Assembly: GCF_051020955.1 (NCBI RefSeq)
Contig: NW_027477139.1
Span: 1 to 64,000 of the forward strand
Length of the DNA stretch: 64,000 bases
Direction: 5' to 3'
Source of the DNA: Megalopta genalis
Taxonomy: Eukaryota > Arthropoda > Insecta > Hymenoptera > Halictidae
Made by a program: the position numbers and the translations under genes. Below are positions 44,650-60,100 of this stretch, in pieces (the first letter of the stretch is position 1; every line of letters starts with the position of its first letter). Below the pieces are notes generated by a model. That model was given only the letters and a program-made list of their open reading frames with translations, did no database searches and was not told the origin of the DNA.

Positions 44650-47600
44650 AATCCATACGAAACACATGATTAAGCTTCAAATCAATGCGATGTAGATGGT
44701 TTGCTTCAAATCCATGCGATACACAAGATTTAACTTCAAATCAATGTGATGTAGTAGGTTCAGCTTCAAATCCATGCGATATAAGTGATATAGCTTCAAA
44801 AGCAGGAGGAACAAACGAGGTAGCTTCAACTCCTTGCGAAACAAATGATTTAGCTTCAAATCAATGCGAAGAAGAAGGCGTAGCTTCCAATACATGCCAA
44901 TCAAATGGTTTAGCTACAAATACTTGTGATATACATTGCTTAGCTTCAAATCCATGCGAAACACACAATTTATCTTCAAATCAATGCGATGTAGAAGGAT
45001 TAGCTTCAAATCCATGCGATACACAATATTTAGCTTCAAATCAATGCGATGTAGTAGGTTCAGCTTCAAATCCATGCGGCACATATGATTTAGCTTCAAA
45101 TGCTTGCGATATAAGTGATATAGTTTCAAATGGAGGTGAAACGAACGAGTTAGCTTCAAATCCATGCAAAACACATGATTTAGCTTCAAATCAATGCGAT
45201 GTAGAAGGTTTAGCTTCAAATCCATACGAAACACATGATTCAGCTGCAAATCAATGCGATGTAGAAGTTTTAGCTTCAAATCCATGCGAAACACGTGATT
45301 TAACTTCCAATAAATGCGAAGTAGAAGGATTAGCTTCAAATCCATGTGAATCAAATGGTTTAGCCTCAAATACTTGTGATATACGTTATTTAGATTTAAC
45401 TGCATGCGCAACGAACGAGTTAGCTTCAAATCCATGCGAAACACATGATTTAGCTGCAAATCAATGCGATGAAGAAGGTTTAGCTTCAAATCCATGCGAA
45501 ACAAATGATATAGCTTCAAACACTTGGGGTGTAAGTGATATAGCTTCAAATGAAGACTAATCAAACGAGTTAGCTTCAAAATCCACGCGATACGTATATA
45601 TCATAGTATTTGATTTAGCTTCAAATACTAGCGATATAAGTAATGTAGATTCAACTGCAGGCGAAACGAACAAGTTAGCATCAAATCCATGCGAAACACA
45701 TGATTTAGCTGCAAATCATTGAGATGTAAAAGGTTTAGCTTCAAAACAATAAGAGGTAGAAGGTTTAGCTTCAAATCAATAGGATGTAGAAGATTTAGCT
45801 TCAAATCAATGCGATGTAGAAGGTTTAGCTTCAAATCCATACGAAACACTTGATTTAGCTTCAAATCAATTCGAAGGACAAGGCTTAGATTCAAATCCAT
45901 GCGAAACAAATGATTTAGCTTCAAATCAATGCGATGTAGAAGGTTTAGCTTCAAATCCATGCGATACACAAGATTTAGCTTCAAATCAATGGGATGTAGT
46001 AGGTTCAGCTTCAAATCCATGCGATATAAGTGATATAGCTTCAAAAGTAGGGGGAACAAACGAGGTAGCTTCAAATCCATGCGAAACAAATGGTTTAGCT
46101 ACAAATACTTGTGATATAAATTATTTAGCTACAACTGCATGCGAAACTAACGAGTTAGCTTCAAATCTATGCGAAACACACGATTTATCTTCAAATCAAT
46201 GCGATGTAGAAGGTTTAGCTTCAAAATAATAAGAGGTAGAAGGTTTAGCTTCAAATCAATAGAATGTAGAAGGTTTAGCTTCAAATCAATAGAATGTAGA
46301 AGGTTTAGCTTCAAATCAAGGCGACGTTAAGGCTTAGCTTCAAATCCATACGAAACACATGATCTAGCTTCAAATCAATTCGAAGGACAAGGCTGAGATT
46401 CAAATCCATGCGAAACAAATGATTTAGCTTCAAATCAATGCGATGTAGAAGGTTTAGCTTCAAATCCATGTGAAACAAATGGTTTAGCTTCAAATCAATG
46501 CGATGTAGAAGGTTTAGCTTCAAATCCAAACGAAACACATGATTTAGCTTCAAATACTTGCGATACTAGTGATCTAGCTTCAAATACAGGCGAAACGAAC
46601 GATTTAGCTTCAAATCCATGCGAAACACATGATTCAGCTGCAAATCAATGCGATGCAGAAGGTTTAGCTTGAAATCCGTTCCAAACACATGATTTTGCTT
46701 CAAATCCATGGGATGTAGAAGATTTAGCTTCAAATCCATGCGAAACACATTATTTAGCTGCAAATCAGTGCGAAGTAGAAGGCTGAGGTTCAAATCCATG
46801 CGATTCAAATGGTTCATCTTCAAATACTTGTGAAAGACATGATTTAGCTTCAACTGCATGCGAAACACATGATTTAGCTTCATATCAATGCGTTGTAGAA
46901 GGTTTAGATTCAAATCCAAGCGAAACAAATGATATAGCTTCAAACACTTGGGGTGTAAGTGATATAGCTTCAAATGAAGACTAATGAAACGAGTTAGCTT
47001 CAAAATCCACGCGATAAACATGATTTAGCTTCAAATACTAGCGATATAAGTAAGGTAGATTCAACTGCAGGCGAAACGAACGAGTTAGATTCGAATCCAT
47101 GCGAAACACATGATTTAGCTGCAAATCATTGCGATGTAGAAGGTTTAGCTTCAAAACAATAAGAGGTAGAAGGTTTAGCTTCAAATCAATAGAATGTAGA
47201 AGGTTTAGCTTCAAATCAATGCGATGTTAAGGTTTAGCTTCAAATCAATGCGATGTTAAGGTTTAGCTTCAAATCCATACGAAACACATAATCTAGCTTC
47301 AAATCAATTCGAAGGACAAGGCTGAGATTCAAATCCATGCGAAACAAATGATTTAGCTTCAAATCAATGCGATGTAGAAGGTTTAGCTTCAAATCCATGC
47401 GATACACAAGATTTAGCTTCAAATCAATGCGATGTAGTAGGTTCAGCTTCAAATCCATGCGGCACATATGATTTAGCTTCAAATACTTGCGATATAAGTG
47501 ACATAGTTTCAAATGGTGGCGAAACGAACGAGTTAGCTTCAAATCCATGCGAGACACATGACTTAGCTGCAAATCAATGCGATGTAGAAGGTTTAGCATC

Positions 47601-50600
47601 AAATCCACGCGAAACATATGATTTAGCTTCAAACACTTGGGGTATAAGTGATATAGCTTCAAATGCATACTAATCAAACGAGTTAACTTCAACATCCACG
47701 CGATACACATGATTTAGCTTCAAATACTTGCGATATAAGTGATGTAGAATCAACTGCAGGCGTAACGAACGAGTTAGCTTCAAATCCATTCAAAACTCAT
47801 GATTTAGCAGCAAATCAATATGATGTAGAAGGTTTAGTTTCAAATCCATGCGATACACAAGATTTAGCTTCAAATCAATGCGATGTAGTAGGCTCAGCTT
47901 CAAATCCATGCGATATAAGTGATATAGCTTCATAAGCAGGAGAATCAAACGAGGTAGCTTCAATTCCATGCGAAACAAATGATTTAGCTTCAAATCAATG
48001 CGTAGTAGAAGGCGTAGCTTCAAATCCATGTGAAACAAATGGTTTAGCTTCAAATCAATGCGATGTAGAAGGTTTAGCTTCAAATCCGTGCGATACACAT
48101 GATTTAGCTGCAAATCAATGCGATGTAGTAGGTTCAGCTTCAAATCCATGCGGCACATATGATTTAGCTTCAAATACTTGCGATATAAGTGACATAGTTT
48201 CAAATGGAGGCAAAACGAACGAGTTAGCTTCAAATCCATGCGAGACACACGACTTAGCTTCAAATCAATGCGATGTAGAAGGTTTAGCTTCAAATCCATG
48301 CGTCACATATGATTTAGCTTCAAATACTTGCGATATAAGTGATATAGCTTTAAAAGCTGGAGGAACAAACGAGGTGGCTTCAATTCCATGCGAAACAAAT
48401 GATTTAGCTCCAAATCAATGCGAAGTAGAAGGCGTTGCTTGAAATCTATGCGAAACAAATGGTTTAGCTTCAAATCAATGCGATGTAGAAGGTTTAGCTT
48501 CAAATCCGTGCGATACACAAGATTTAGCTTCAACTCAATGCGATGTAGAAGGTTCAGATTCAAATCCATGCGTCACATATGTTTTAGCTTCAAATACTTG
48601 CGATATAAGTGATATAGCTTCAAAAGCAGGAGGAACAAACGAGGTGGCTTCAATTCCATGCGAAACAAATGATTCAGCTTCAAATCAATGCGAAGTAGAA
48701 GGCGTTGCTTGAAATCTATGCGAAACAAATGGTTTAGCTACAAATACTTGTGATATACATTATTCAGCTACAACTGCATGCGAAACAAACGAGTTAGCTT
48801 CAAATCCATGCGAAACACACGATTTAGCTTCAAATCAATGCGATGTAGAAGCTTTAGCTTCAAATCCAAACGAAACACATGATTTAGCTTTAAATACTTG
48901 CGATATAAGTGATCTAGCTTCAAATACAGGCGAAACGAACGAGTTAGCTTCAAATCCATGCGAAACAAATGATTCAGCTGCAAATCAATGCGATGAAGAA
49001 GGTTTAGCTTCAAATCCATGCGAAACAAATGATATAGCTTCAAACACTTGGGGTGTAAGTGATATAGCTTCAAATGAAGACTAATCAAACGAGTTAGCTT
49101 CAAAATCCACGCGAAACACATGATTTAGCTGCAAATCATTGCCATGTAGAAGGTTTAGCTTCAAAACAATAAGAGGTAAAAGGTTTAGCTTCAAATCAAT
49201 AGAATGTAGAAGGTTTAGCTTCAAATCAATGCGATGTTAAGGTTTAGCTTCAAATCCACACGAAACACATGATTTAGCTTCAAATCAATTCGAAGGACAA
49301 GGCTTAGATTCAAATCCATGCGAAACAAATGGTTTAGCTACAAATACTTGTGATATACATTACTTAGCTACAACTGCATGCGAAACTAACGAGTTAGCTT
49401 CAAATCCATGCGAAACACACGATTTATCTTCAAATCAATGCGATGTAGAAGGTTTAGCTTCAAATCCATGCGAAACACATTATTTAGCTGCAAATCAGTG
49501 CGAAGTAGAAGACTCAGGTTCAAATCCATGCGATTCAAATGGTTCATTTTCAAATACTTGTGAAAGACATGATTTAGCTTCAAATCAATGCGATGTAGAT
49601 GGTTTAGCTTCAAATCCATGCAAAACACGTGATTTAACTTCCAATTAATGCGAAGTAGAAGGTTTAGATTCAAATCCATGCGAAACAAATGATATAGCTT
49701 CAAACACTTGGGGTGTAAGTGATGTAGCTTCAAATGCAGACTAATCAAACGAGTTAGCTTCAAAATCCACGCGATACACATGATTTAGCTTCAAGTACTT
49801 GCGATATAAGTGATGTAGATTCAACTGCAGGCGAAACGAACGAGTTAGCTTCAAATCCATTCGAAACTCATGATTTAGCAGCAAATCAATGTGATATGGA
49901 AGGTTTAGTTTCAAATCCATGCGATACACAAGATTTAGCTTCAAATCAATGCGATGTAGTAGGCTCAGCTTCAAATCCATGCGATATAAGTGATATAGCT
50001 TCAAAAGCAGGAGGAACAAACGATGTGGCTTCAATTCCATGCGAAACAAATGATTTAGCTTCAAATCAATGCGATGTAGTAGGTTCAGCTTCAAATCCAT
50101 GCGGCACATATGATATAGCTTCAAATACTGGCGATATAAGTGATATAGTTTCAAATGGAGGCGAAACGAACGAGTTAGCTTCAAATCCATGCAAAACACA
50201 TGATTTAGCTGCAAATCAATGCGATGTAGAAGGTTTAGCTTCAAATCCATGCGATACAGTAGATTTAGCTTCAAATCAATGCGATGTGGAAGGTTCTGCT
50301 TCAAATCCATACGACACATATGATCTAGCTTCAAATACTTGCGATATAAGTGATATAGCTTCAAAAGCTGGAGGAACAAACGAGGTAGCTTCAATTCCAT
50401 GCGAAACAAATGATTTAGCTTCAAATCAATGCGTAGTAGAAGGCTTAGCTTCAAATTCATGCGAAACAAATGGTTTAGCTTCAAATGAATGCGATGTAGA
50501 AGGTTTAGCTTCAAATCCGTGCGATACACAAGATTTAGCTTCAAATCAATGCGATGAAGAATGTTTAGCTTCAAATCCATGCGAAACAAATGATATAGCT

Positions 50601-53600
50601 TCAAACACTTGGGGTGTAAGTGATATAGCTTCAAATGCATACTAATCAAACGAGTTAGCTTCAAAATCCACGCGATGCACATGATTTAGCTTCAAATACT
50701 TGCGATATAAGTGATGTAGAATCAACAGCAGGCGAAACGAACGAGTTAGCTTCAAATCCATTCAAAACTCATGATTTAGCAGCAAATCAATGTGATGTAG
50801 AAGGTTTAGTTTCAAATCCATGCGATACACAAGATTTAGCTTAAAATCAATGCGATGTAGTAGGCTCAGCTTCAAATCCATGCGATATAAGTGATATAGC
50901 TTCATAAGCAGGAGGAACAAACGAGGTAGCTTCAATTCCATGCGAAACAAATGATTTAGCTTCAAATCAATGCGTAGTAGAAGGCGTAGCTTCAAATCCA
51001 TGTGAAACAAATGGTTTAGCTTCAAATCAATGCGATGTAGAAGGTTTAGCTTCAAATCCGTGCGATACACAAGATTTAGCTTTAAATCCGTGCGATACAC
51101 AAGATTTAGCTTTAAATCAATGCGATGTAGTAGGTTCAGCTTCAAATCCATGCGGCACATATGATTTAGCTTCAAATACTTGCGATATAAGTGATATAGT
51201 TTCAAATGGAGGCGAAACGAACGAGTTAGCTTCAAATCCATGCGAAACACATGATTTAGCTGCAAATCAATGCGATATAGGAGGTTTAGCTTCAAATCCA
51301 CGCGATACACTAGATTTAGCTTCAAATCAATGCGATGTAGAAGGTTCTGCTTCAAATCCATACGACACATATGATTTAGCTTCAAATACTTGCGATATAA
51401 GTGATATTGCTTCAAAAGCTGGAGGAACAAACGAGGTAGCTTCAATTCCATGCGAAAGAAATGATTTAGCTTCAAATCAATGCGAAGTAGAAGGCTTAGC
51501 TTCAAATTCATGCGAAACAAATGGTTTAGCTACAAATACTTGTGGTATACATTATTTAGCTACAACTGCATGCGAAACAAACGAGTTACCATCAAATCCA
51601 TACGAAACACATGATTAAGCTTCAAATCAATGCGATGTAGATGGTTTGCTTCAAATCCATGCGATACACAAGATTTATGTTCAAATAAATGCGATGTAGT
51701 AGGTTCAGCTTCAAATCCATGCGATACACAAGATTTAGCTTCAAATCAATGCGATGTAGTAGGCTCAGCTTCAAATCCATGCGATATAAGTGATATAGCT
51801 TCAAAGCAGGAGGAACAAACGAGGTAGCTTCAATTCCATGCGAAACAAATGATTTAGCTTCAAATCAATGCGTAGTAGAAGGCGTAGCTTCAAATCCATG
51901 TGAAACAAATGGTTTATCTTCAAATCAATGCGATGTAGAAGGTTTAGCTTCAAATCCGTGCGATACACAAGATTTAGCTTCAAATCAATGCGATGTAGTA
52001 GGTTCAGCTTCAAATCCATGCGGCACATATGATTTAGCTTCAAATACTTGCGACATAAGTGATATAGTTTCAAATGGAGGCGAAACGAACGAGTTAGCTT
52101 CAAATCCACGCGAAACACATGATTTAGCTGCAAATCAATGCGATGTAGAAGGTTTAGCTTCAAATCCATGCGATACACTAGATTTAGTTTCAAATCAATG
52201 CGATGTAGAAGGTTCTGCTTCAAATCCATACGACACATATGATTTAGCTTCAAATACTTGCGATATAAGTGATATAGCTTCAAAAGCTGGAGGAACAAAC
52301 GAGGTAGCTTCAATTCCATGCGAAACAAATGATTTAGCTTCAAATCAATTCGAAGTAGAAGGCTTAGCTTCAAATTCATGCGAAACAAGTGGTTTAGCTA
52401 CAAATACTTGTGATATACATTATTTAGCTACAACTGCATGCGAAACAAACGAGTTACCATCAAATCCATACGAAACACGTGATTAAGCTTCAAATCAATG
52501 CGATTTAAATGGTTTGCTTCAAATCCATGCGATACACAAGATTTAGCATCAAATCAATGTGATGTTCTAGGTTCAGCTTCAAATCCATGCGATATAAGTG
52601 ATATAGCTTCAAAAGCAGGAGGAACAAACGAGGTAGCTTCAATTCCTTGCGAAACAAATGATTTAGCTTCAAATCAATGCGAAGTAGAAGGCGTAGCTTC
52701 AAATCCATGCGAAACTAATGGTTTAGCTACAAATACTTGTGATATACATTGCTTAGCTTCAAATCCATGCGAAACACACAATTTATCTTCAAATCAATGC
52801 GATGTAGAAGGATTAGCTTCAAATCCATGCGAAACACATTATTTAGCTGCAAATCAGTGCGAAGTAGAAGGCTCGGTTTCAAATCAATGCGATTCAAATG
52901 GTTCATCTTCAAATACTTGTGATATAAATTATTTAGCTACAACTGCATGCGAAACTAACGAGTTAGCTTCAAATCTATGCGAAACACACGATTTATCTTC
53001 AAATCAATGCGATGTAGAAGGTTTAGCTTCAAATCCATGCAAAACACGTGATTTAACTTCCAATTAATGCGAAGTAGAAGGCTTAGCTTCAAATCCATGC
53101 GAATCAAATGGTTTAGCTTCAAATACTTGTGATATACGTTATTAAGATTGAACTGCATGCGCAACGAAAGAGTAAGCTTCAAATCCATGCGAAACACATG
53201 ATTTAGCTGCAAATCATTGCGATGTAGAAGGTTTAGCTTCAAAACAATAAGAGGTAGAAGGTTTAGCTTCAAATCAATAGAATGTAGAAGGTTTAGCTTC
53301 CAATCAATGCGATGTTAGGGTTTACCTTCAAATCCATACGAAACACATGACTTAGCTTCAAATCAATTCGAAGGACAAGGGTTAGATTCAAATCCATGCG
53401 AAACAAATGATTTAGCTTCAAATCAATGCGATGTAGAAGGTTTAGCTTTAAATTCATACGATACACATGATTCAGCAACAAATCAATGCGATGTAGAAGG
53501 TTTAGCTTCAAATCCAATCGAAACATATGATTTAGCTTCAGATACTTGCGATACAAGTGATAGAGCTTCAAAAGCAGTCGAAACAAACGAGTTAGCTTCA

Positions 53601-56600
53601 AATCCATGCAAAACACATGATTAAGCTTCAAATCAATGTTATGTAGAAGGTTTAGCTTCAAATCCATGCGACACAAATGATTTAGCTTCAGATACTTGCG
53701 ATATAAGTGATATAGCTTCAAGTGCAGGAGAAACAAACGAGTTAGCTCCAAATCTATGGTAAACAAATGATTTAGCTTCAAGTCCATGCGAAGTAGAAGG
53801 CTTAGCATCAAATCCATGCGGAACAAAGGATTTAGCTTCCAATTAATGCGAAGTAGAAGGCTTAGCTTCAAATCCATGCGAATCAAATTGTTGAGATTCA
53901 AATACTTGTGATATACGTTATTTAGAGTGAACTGCTAGCGCAACGAACGAGTTAGCTTCAAATCCATGCGAAACACATGATTTAGCTGCAAATCAATGCG
54001 ATGAAGAAGGTTTAGCTTCAAATCCATGCGAAACAAATGATATAGCTTCAAACACTGGGGGTGTAAGTGATATAGCTTCAAATGAAGACTAATCAAACGA
54101 GTTAGCTTCAAAATCCACGCGATACACATGATTTAGCTTCAAATACTAGCGATATAAGTAATGTAGATTCAACTGCAGGCGAAACGAACGAGTTAGCTTC
54201 AAATCCATGCGAAACACATGATTTAGCTGCAAATCATTGCGATATAGAAGGTTTAGCTTCAAAACAATAAGAGGTAGAAGGTTTAGCTTCAAATCAATAG
54301 AATGTAGAAGCTTTAGCTTCAAATCAATGCGATGTAGAAGGTTTAGCTTCAAATCCATACGAAACACTTGATTTAGCTTCAAATCAATTCGAAGGACAAG
54401 GCTTAGATTCAAATCCATGCGAAACAAATGGTTTAGCTACAAATACTTGTGATATACGTAATTTAGATTTAACTGCATGCGCAACGAACGTGTTAGCTTC
54501 AAATCCATGCGAAACACGTGATTTAACTGCAAATAAATGCGATGTAGAAGATTTAGCGTCAAATCCAAGCGAAAAACATAATTTAGCTTCAAATCAATGC
54601 GATGTAGAAGATTTAGCTTCAAATCCATGCGAAACACATGATTTAGCTTCAAATCAACTCGAAGTACAAGGCTTAGATTCAAATCCATGCGAAACAAATG
54701 GTTTAGCTACATATACTTGTGTTATACGTAATTTAGATTTAACTGTATGCGCAACGAACGAGTTAGCTTCAAATCAATGCAAAACACATGATTTAGCTGC
54801 AAATCAATGCGATAAAGAAGGTTTAGTTTTAAATCCATGGGAAACAAATGATTTAGCTTCAGATGCTTGCGATATAAGTGATATAGCATCAAATGCTGAC
54901 GAAACAAGCGGGTTAGCTTCAACTCCCTGCGAAACACATGATTTAGCTTCAAATCAATAAGGTGTTTCAGGTTTAGCTTCAAATCAATGCGATGTAGAAG
55001 GTTTAGCTTCAAATCTATGCGACACAAATGATTTAGCGGCAGATACTTGCGATATAAGTGATATAGCTTCGAATGCAGGGGAAACAAACGAGTTAGTATC
55101 AAATCCATGCAAAACACATGATTAAGCTTCAAATCAATGCGATGTAAAAGGTTTAGCTTCAAATCCATGCGACACAAATGATTTATCATCAGATACATGC
55201 GATATAAGTGATATAGCTTCAAATGAATGCGAAACAAACGAGTTAGCATCAAATCCATGCGAAACACATAATTTAGCTTCAAATCAATGCGATGTAGAAG
55301 GTTTAGCTTCAAATCCATGCGAAACAAATGGTTTAGTTACAAATACTTGTGATATACATTATTTAGCTACAACTGCATGCGAAACTAACGAGTTAACTTC
55401 ATATCCATGCGAAACACACGATTTATCTTCAAATCAATGCGATGTAGTAGGTTTAGCTTCAAATCAATAAGAGGTAGAAGGTTTAGCTTCAAATCAATAG
55501 AATGTAGATGGTATAGGTACAAATCAATGCGATGTAGAAGGTTTAGATTCAAATCCATACGAAACACATGATTTAGCTTCAAATCAATGCGAAGTAGAAG
55601 GCTTAGCTTCAAATCCATGCGAAACACATGATTTAGCTGCAAATCAATGCGATGAAGAAGGTTTAGATTCAAATCAATAGAATGTAGAAGGTTTAGCTTC
55701 AAATCAATGCGATGTAGAAGGTTTAGCTTCAAATCCATATGAAACACATGATTTAGCTTCAAATCAATTCGAAGAACAAGGCTTAGATTCAAATCCATGC
55801 GAAACAAATGATTTTGCTGCAAATCAATGTGATGTAGAAGGCTTAGCTTCAAATCCATGCGAGACACATGATTTAGCTTCAAATCAATGCGATGTAGAAG
55901 GTTTAGCTTCAAATTCACGCGAAACATATGATTTAGCTTCAAACACTTGGGGTATAAGTGATATAGCTTCAAATGCAGACTAATCAAACGAGTTAGCTTC
56001 AAAATCCACGCGATACACATGATTTAGCTTCAAATACTTCCGATACAAGTGATGTAAATTCAACTGCAGGAGAAACGAACGAGTTAGCTTCAAATCCATG
56101 CGAAACACATGATTTAGCTTCAAATCAATGCGATGTAGAAGGTTTAGCTTCAAATCCATACAAAACACATGATTTAGCTTCAAATCAATTCGAAGGACAA
56201 GGCTTAGATTAAAATCCTTGCGAAACAAATGATTTAGCTTCAAATCATTGCGAAGTAGAATGCTTAGCTTCAAATCCATGCGAAATAAATGGTTTAGCTT
56301 CAAACACTTGGGGTATAAGTGATATAGCTTCAAATGCAGACTAATCAAACGAGTTAGCTTCAAATCCATGCGAAACACATGATTTAGCTGCAAATCAATG
56401 CGATGTAGAAGGTTTAGCTTCAAATTCCATGCGAAACAAATGATTTAGCATCAGATACTTGTTATATAAGTGATATAGCTTCAAATGCAGGGGAAACAAA
56501 CGAGATAGCTTCAAATCCATGCGAAACACATGATTTAGCTGCAAATCAATGCGATGTAGAAGGTTTAGCTTCAAATCCATGCGATACACAAGATTTAGCT

Positions 56601-57180
56601 TCAAATCATTGCGATGTAGAAGGTTCAGCTTCAAATCCATGGGACACATATGATTTAGCTTCAAATACTTGCGATATATGTGATATAGCTTCAACAGCTG
56701 GAGGAACAAACGAGGTAGCTTCAAATCCAAGCGAAACACATGATTTAGCTTCCAATACTTGCGATATATGTGAAATAGTTTCAAATGCAGGCGAAACGAA
56801 CGAGTTAGCTGCAAATCCATGCGAAACACATGATTCAGCTGCAAATCAATGCGATGTAGAAGATTTAGCTTCAAATCCAAGCGATGCACAAGATTTAGCT
56901 CCAAATCAATGCGATGTAGAAGGTTCAGCTTCAAATCCATGGGACACATATGATTTAGCATCAAATACTTGCGATATATGTGATATAGCTTCAACAGCTG
57001 GAGGAACAAACGAGGTAGCTTCAATTCCATGCGAAACAAATGATTTAGCTTCAAATCAATGCGATCTAGAAAGTTTAGCTTCAAATCCATGCGGAACAAA
57101 TGGTTTAGCTACAAATACTTGTGATCTACATTATATAGTTATAACCTCATGCGAAACGAACGAGTTAGCTTCAAATCCAA
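44650..57180. repeat. A-B dimer-rich satellite domain, right side
   Basis: Dominated by A-B dimers (60 bp) with B monomers of GATGTAGAAGG type, interspersed with C-D pairs. The marker slip GATGGTTTGCTTC recurs at about 44695, 51641 and 52509, as in the left higher-order domains. The triple B monomer block containing CAATAAGAGGTAGAAGG (a stop in the plus frame) recurs at 45745, 46229, 47159, 49167, 53246, 54267 and 55467. A 14-20 bp non-satellite insertion lies at 45593-45611. No gene seen. Confidence 0.85.
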
Positions 57181-60100
57181 GCGATGCACAAGATTTAGCT
57201 TCAAATCAGTGCGAAGTAGAAGGCTAAGCTTCAAATCCATGCGAATCTAATTGTTCGGCTTTAAATACTTGTGAAATGCATGATTTAGATTCAACTGCAT
57301 GCGAAACAAACGAGTTACCTTCAAATCCACGCGAAACAAATGATTAGGCTTCGAATCAATGCGACGTAGTTGGCTTAGGTTTAAATCCATGCGAATCAAA
57401 TGGTTCAGCTTCAAATACTTGTGATATACATAATTTCGTTACAGCTGCATGTGAAACGAACGTGTTAGCTTCAAATCCAAGCGAAACACATGATTTAGCT
57501 TCAAATCAATGCGAAGTAGAAGGCTTAGCTTCGAATCCAAGCGAGACAGATGATTTAGATTCAAATCATTGCGAAGTAGGAGGCTCAGCTTCAAATCCAT
57601 GCGAATCAAATGGTTCGGCTTCAAATACTTGTAAAATACATGATTTAGCTTCAAATCCATGCGAAACGCATGATTCAGCTTTAAATTCATGCGAAAAAAA
57701 TGATTTACCTTCAAGTACTTCCGAAATTAATGATATATCTTCAGATGCAGGCGAAACAAACGAGTTAGCTTCAAACCATTCGAAAAACATGATTTATCTT
57801 CAAATCAATGCGATGTAGAAGAATTAGCTTCGAATCCATGCGAAACAAATGATCTACATCAAATACGTGCGATTTAAGTGATATAGCTTCATATGCAGGC
57901 GAAACAAAGGAGATTACTTCAAATCGATGCGAATCACATGATTTATCTTCAAATCAATGCGATGTAGAAGAATTAGCTTCGAATCCATGCGAAACAAGTG
58001 ATTGAGCTTCAAATTAATGCGATGTAGAAGGTTTAGCATCAAAACAATAAGAGGTCGAAGGTTAAGCTTCAAATCAATAGAATGTAGAAGGTTTAGCTTC
58101 AAATCAATGCGATATAGACAGTTTAGCTTCAAATCCATACGAAACACATGATTTAGCTTCAAATCAATTCGAAGGACAAGGCTTAGATTCAAATCCATGC
58201 GAAACAAATGATTAAGCTTCAAATAAGTGCGATGAAGAAGGTTTAGCTTCAAATCAATGCGATATAGACAGTTTAGCTTCAAATCCATACGAAACACATG
58301 ATTTAGCTTCAAATCAATTCGAAGGGCAAGGCTTAGATTCAGATCCATGCGTAACAAATGACTTAGCTTCATATCAAAGCGAAACACATGATTTGGTTTC
58401 AAATGAACGCGATGTAGAAGGTTTAGCATCAAATCTATACGAAACAAATGATTTAGCTTCAAATACTCTCGATATTAGTGATATAGCTTCAATTGCAGAC
58501 AGAACAAACGAATTATCTTCAAATCCATGCGAAACACATGATTTAGCTTCAAATTAATGCGAAGTAGAAGACTTAGCTTCAAATCCATGCGAAACGAATG
58601 ATTTAACTTCAAATACTTTCGGTATATATGAAATATCTTCAAATGCTGGCGAAACAAACGAGTTAGCTTCAAATCCATGCAAAACACATGATTTAGCTTC
58701 CAATCAATGCAAAGTAGAAGGCTTAGCTTCAAATCCATGCGAAACAGATGGTTTAGCTTCAAATACTTGCGATATAAATGATATAGCTGAAAATGCAGGC
58801 GAATCAAACCAGTTAGCTTCAATTCCATGCGAAGCACATGATATAGCTTGAAATCAATGCGAAGTAGAAGGCTTAGCTTCTAATCCATGCGAAACAACTG
58901 GTTTATCTTCAAATACTTGTGATATTCATGATTGAACTTCAACTGCATGCGAAACAAACGAGTTAGCTCCAAATCCATGCGTAACACATGATTTAGCTTC
59001 AAATCAATGCGAAGTAGAAGGCCTAGCATCAAATCCATGAGAAACAAATGATTTAAATTCGAATACTTGAGATATAATTGAAACAGCTTCAAATGCAGAC
59101 GATGTAATCGAGTTAGCTTCAAATCCATGCGAAACACATGATTTAGCTTCAAATCCAAGCGAAACACATGATTTAGCTTCAAATCAATGCGAAGTAGGAG
59201 GCTTATCTTCAAATCCATGAGCAAGTAAAGATTTAGCCTCAAATACTTGCGAATATAAGTGATATAGCTTCAAATGCAGGCGAAACAAACGAGTTAGCTT
59301 CAAATCCAAGCGAAACACATGATTTAGCTTCAAATCAATGCGAAGTAGAGGGTTTAGCTCAAATCCATGCGAAACGAATGATTTAGCTACAAATACTTGC
59401 GATTGTAAGGGACACAGCTTCAAATGCATGCGAAACAAACGAGCTAGCTTCAAATACTTGCAATATAATTGAAACAGTTTCAAATGCAGACAAAACAAAC
59501 GAGTTAGGTTCACATCCGTGCGAAACAAATGATTTAGCTTCAAATACTCTCGATATTAGTGATATAGCTGCACATGAAGTCGAAACAAACGGGTTTGCTT
59601 CAAATCCATGCAAAACAAATGGTTCAGCTTCAAATACTTGCGATATAAATGAAGTAGCTTCAAATACAGTCAACACAAACGAGCTAGCTTCAAATCCAAG
59701 CGAAACACAAGATTTGATTTAGTTTCAAATCAATTCCTAGTAGAAGGATTAGCTTCAAATCCATGCAAAATAAATGGTTCGGCTTCAAATACTTGCGATA
59801 TAAATGAAGTAGCTTCAAATACAGTCAACACAAACGAGTTAGCTTCAAATTCAAGCGAAGTACAAGATTTAGCTTCATATCAACGCGAAGTAGAAGTCTT
59901 AGCTTCAAATCCATGCGACACAACTGATTTAGCTTCGAATTCTTGAGATATTATTGAAACAGCTTCAAATGCAGACGACACAATCGAGTTATCATCAAAT
60001 TCATGCAAAACACATGATTAAGCTTCAAGTCGATGTAATGTAGAAGGTTCAGCTTCAACTGCATGCGACAACAATGATTTAGCTTGAGATACATGCGATA

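Noticed and set aside
44685..45560. A 291-codon plus-strand Cys-containing repeat protein (ASNPCETHDL type), possibly secreted or silk-like
   Set aside because: No signal peptide or non-repeat domain is seen, the start is arbitrary, and the same frame is stopped in most neighbouring blocks.
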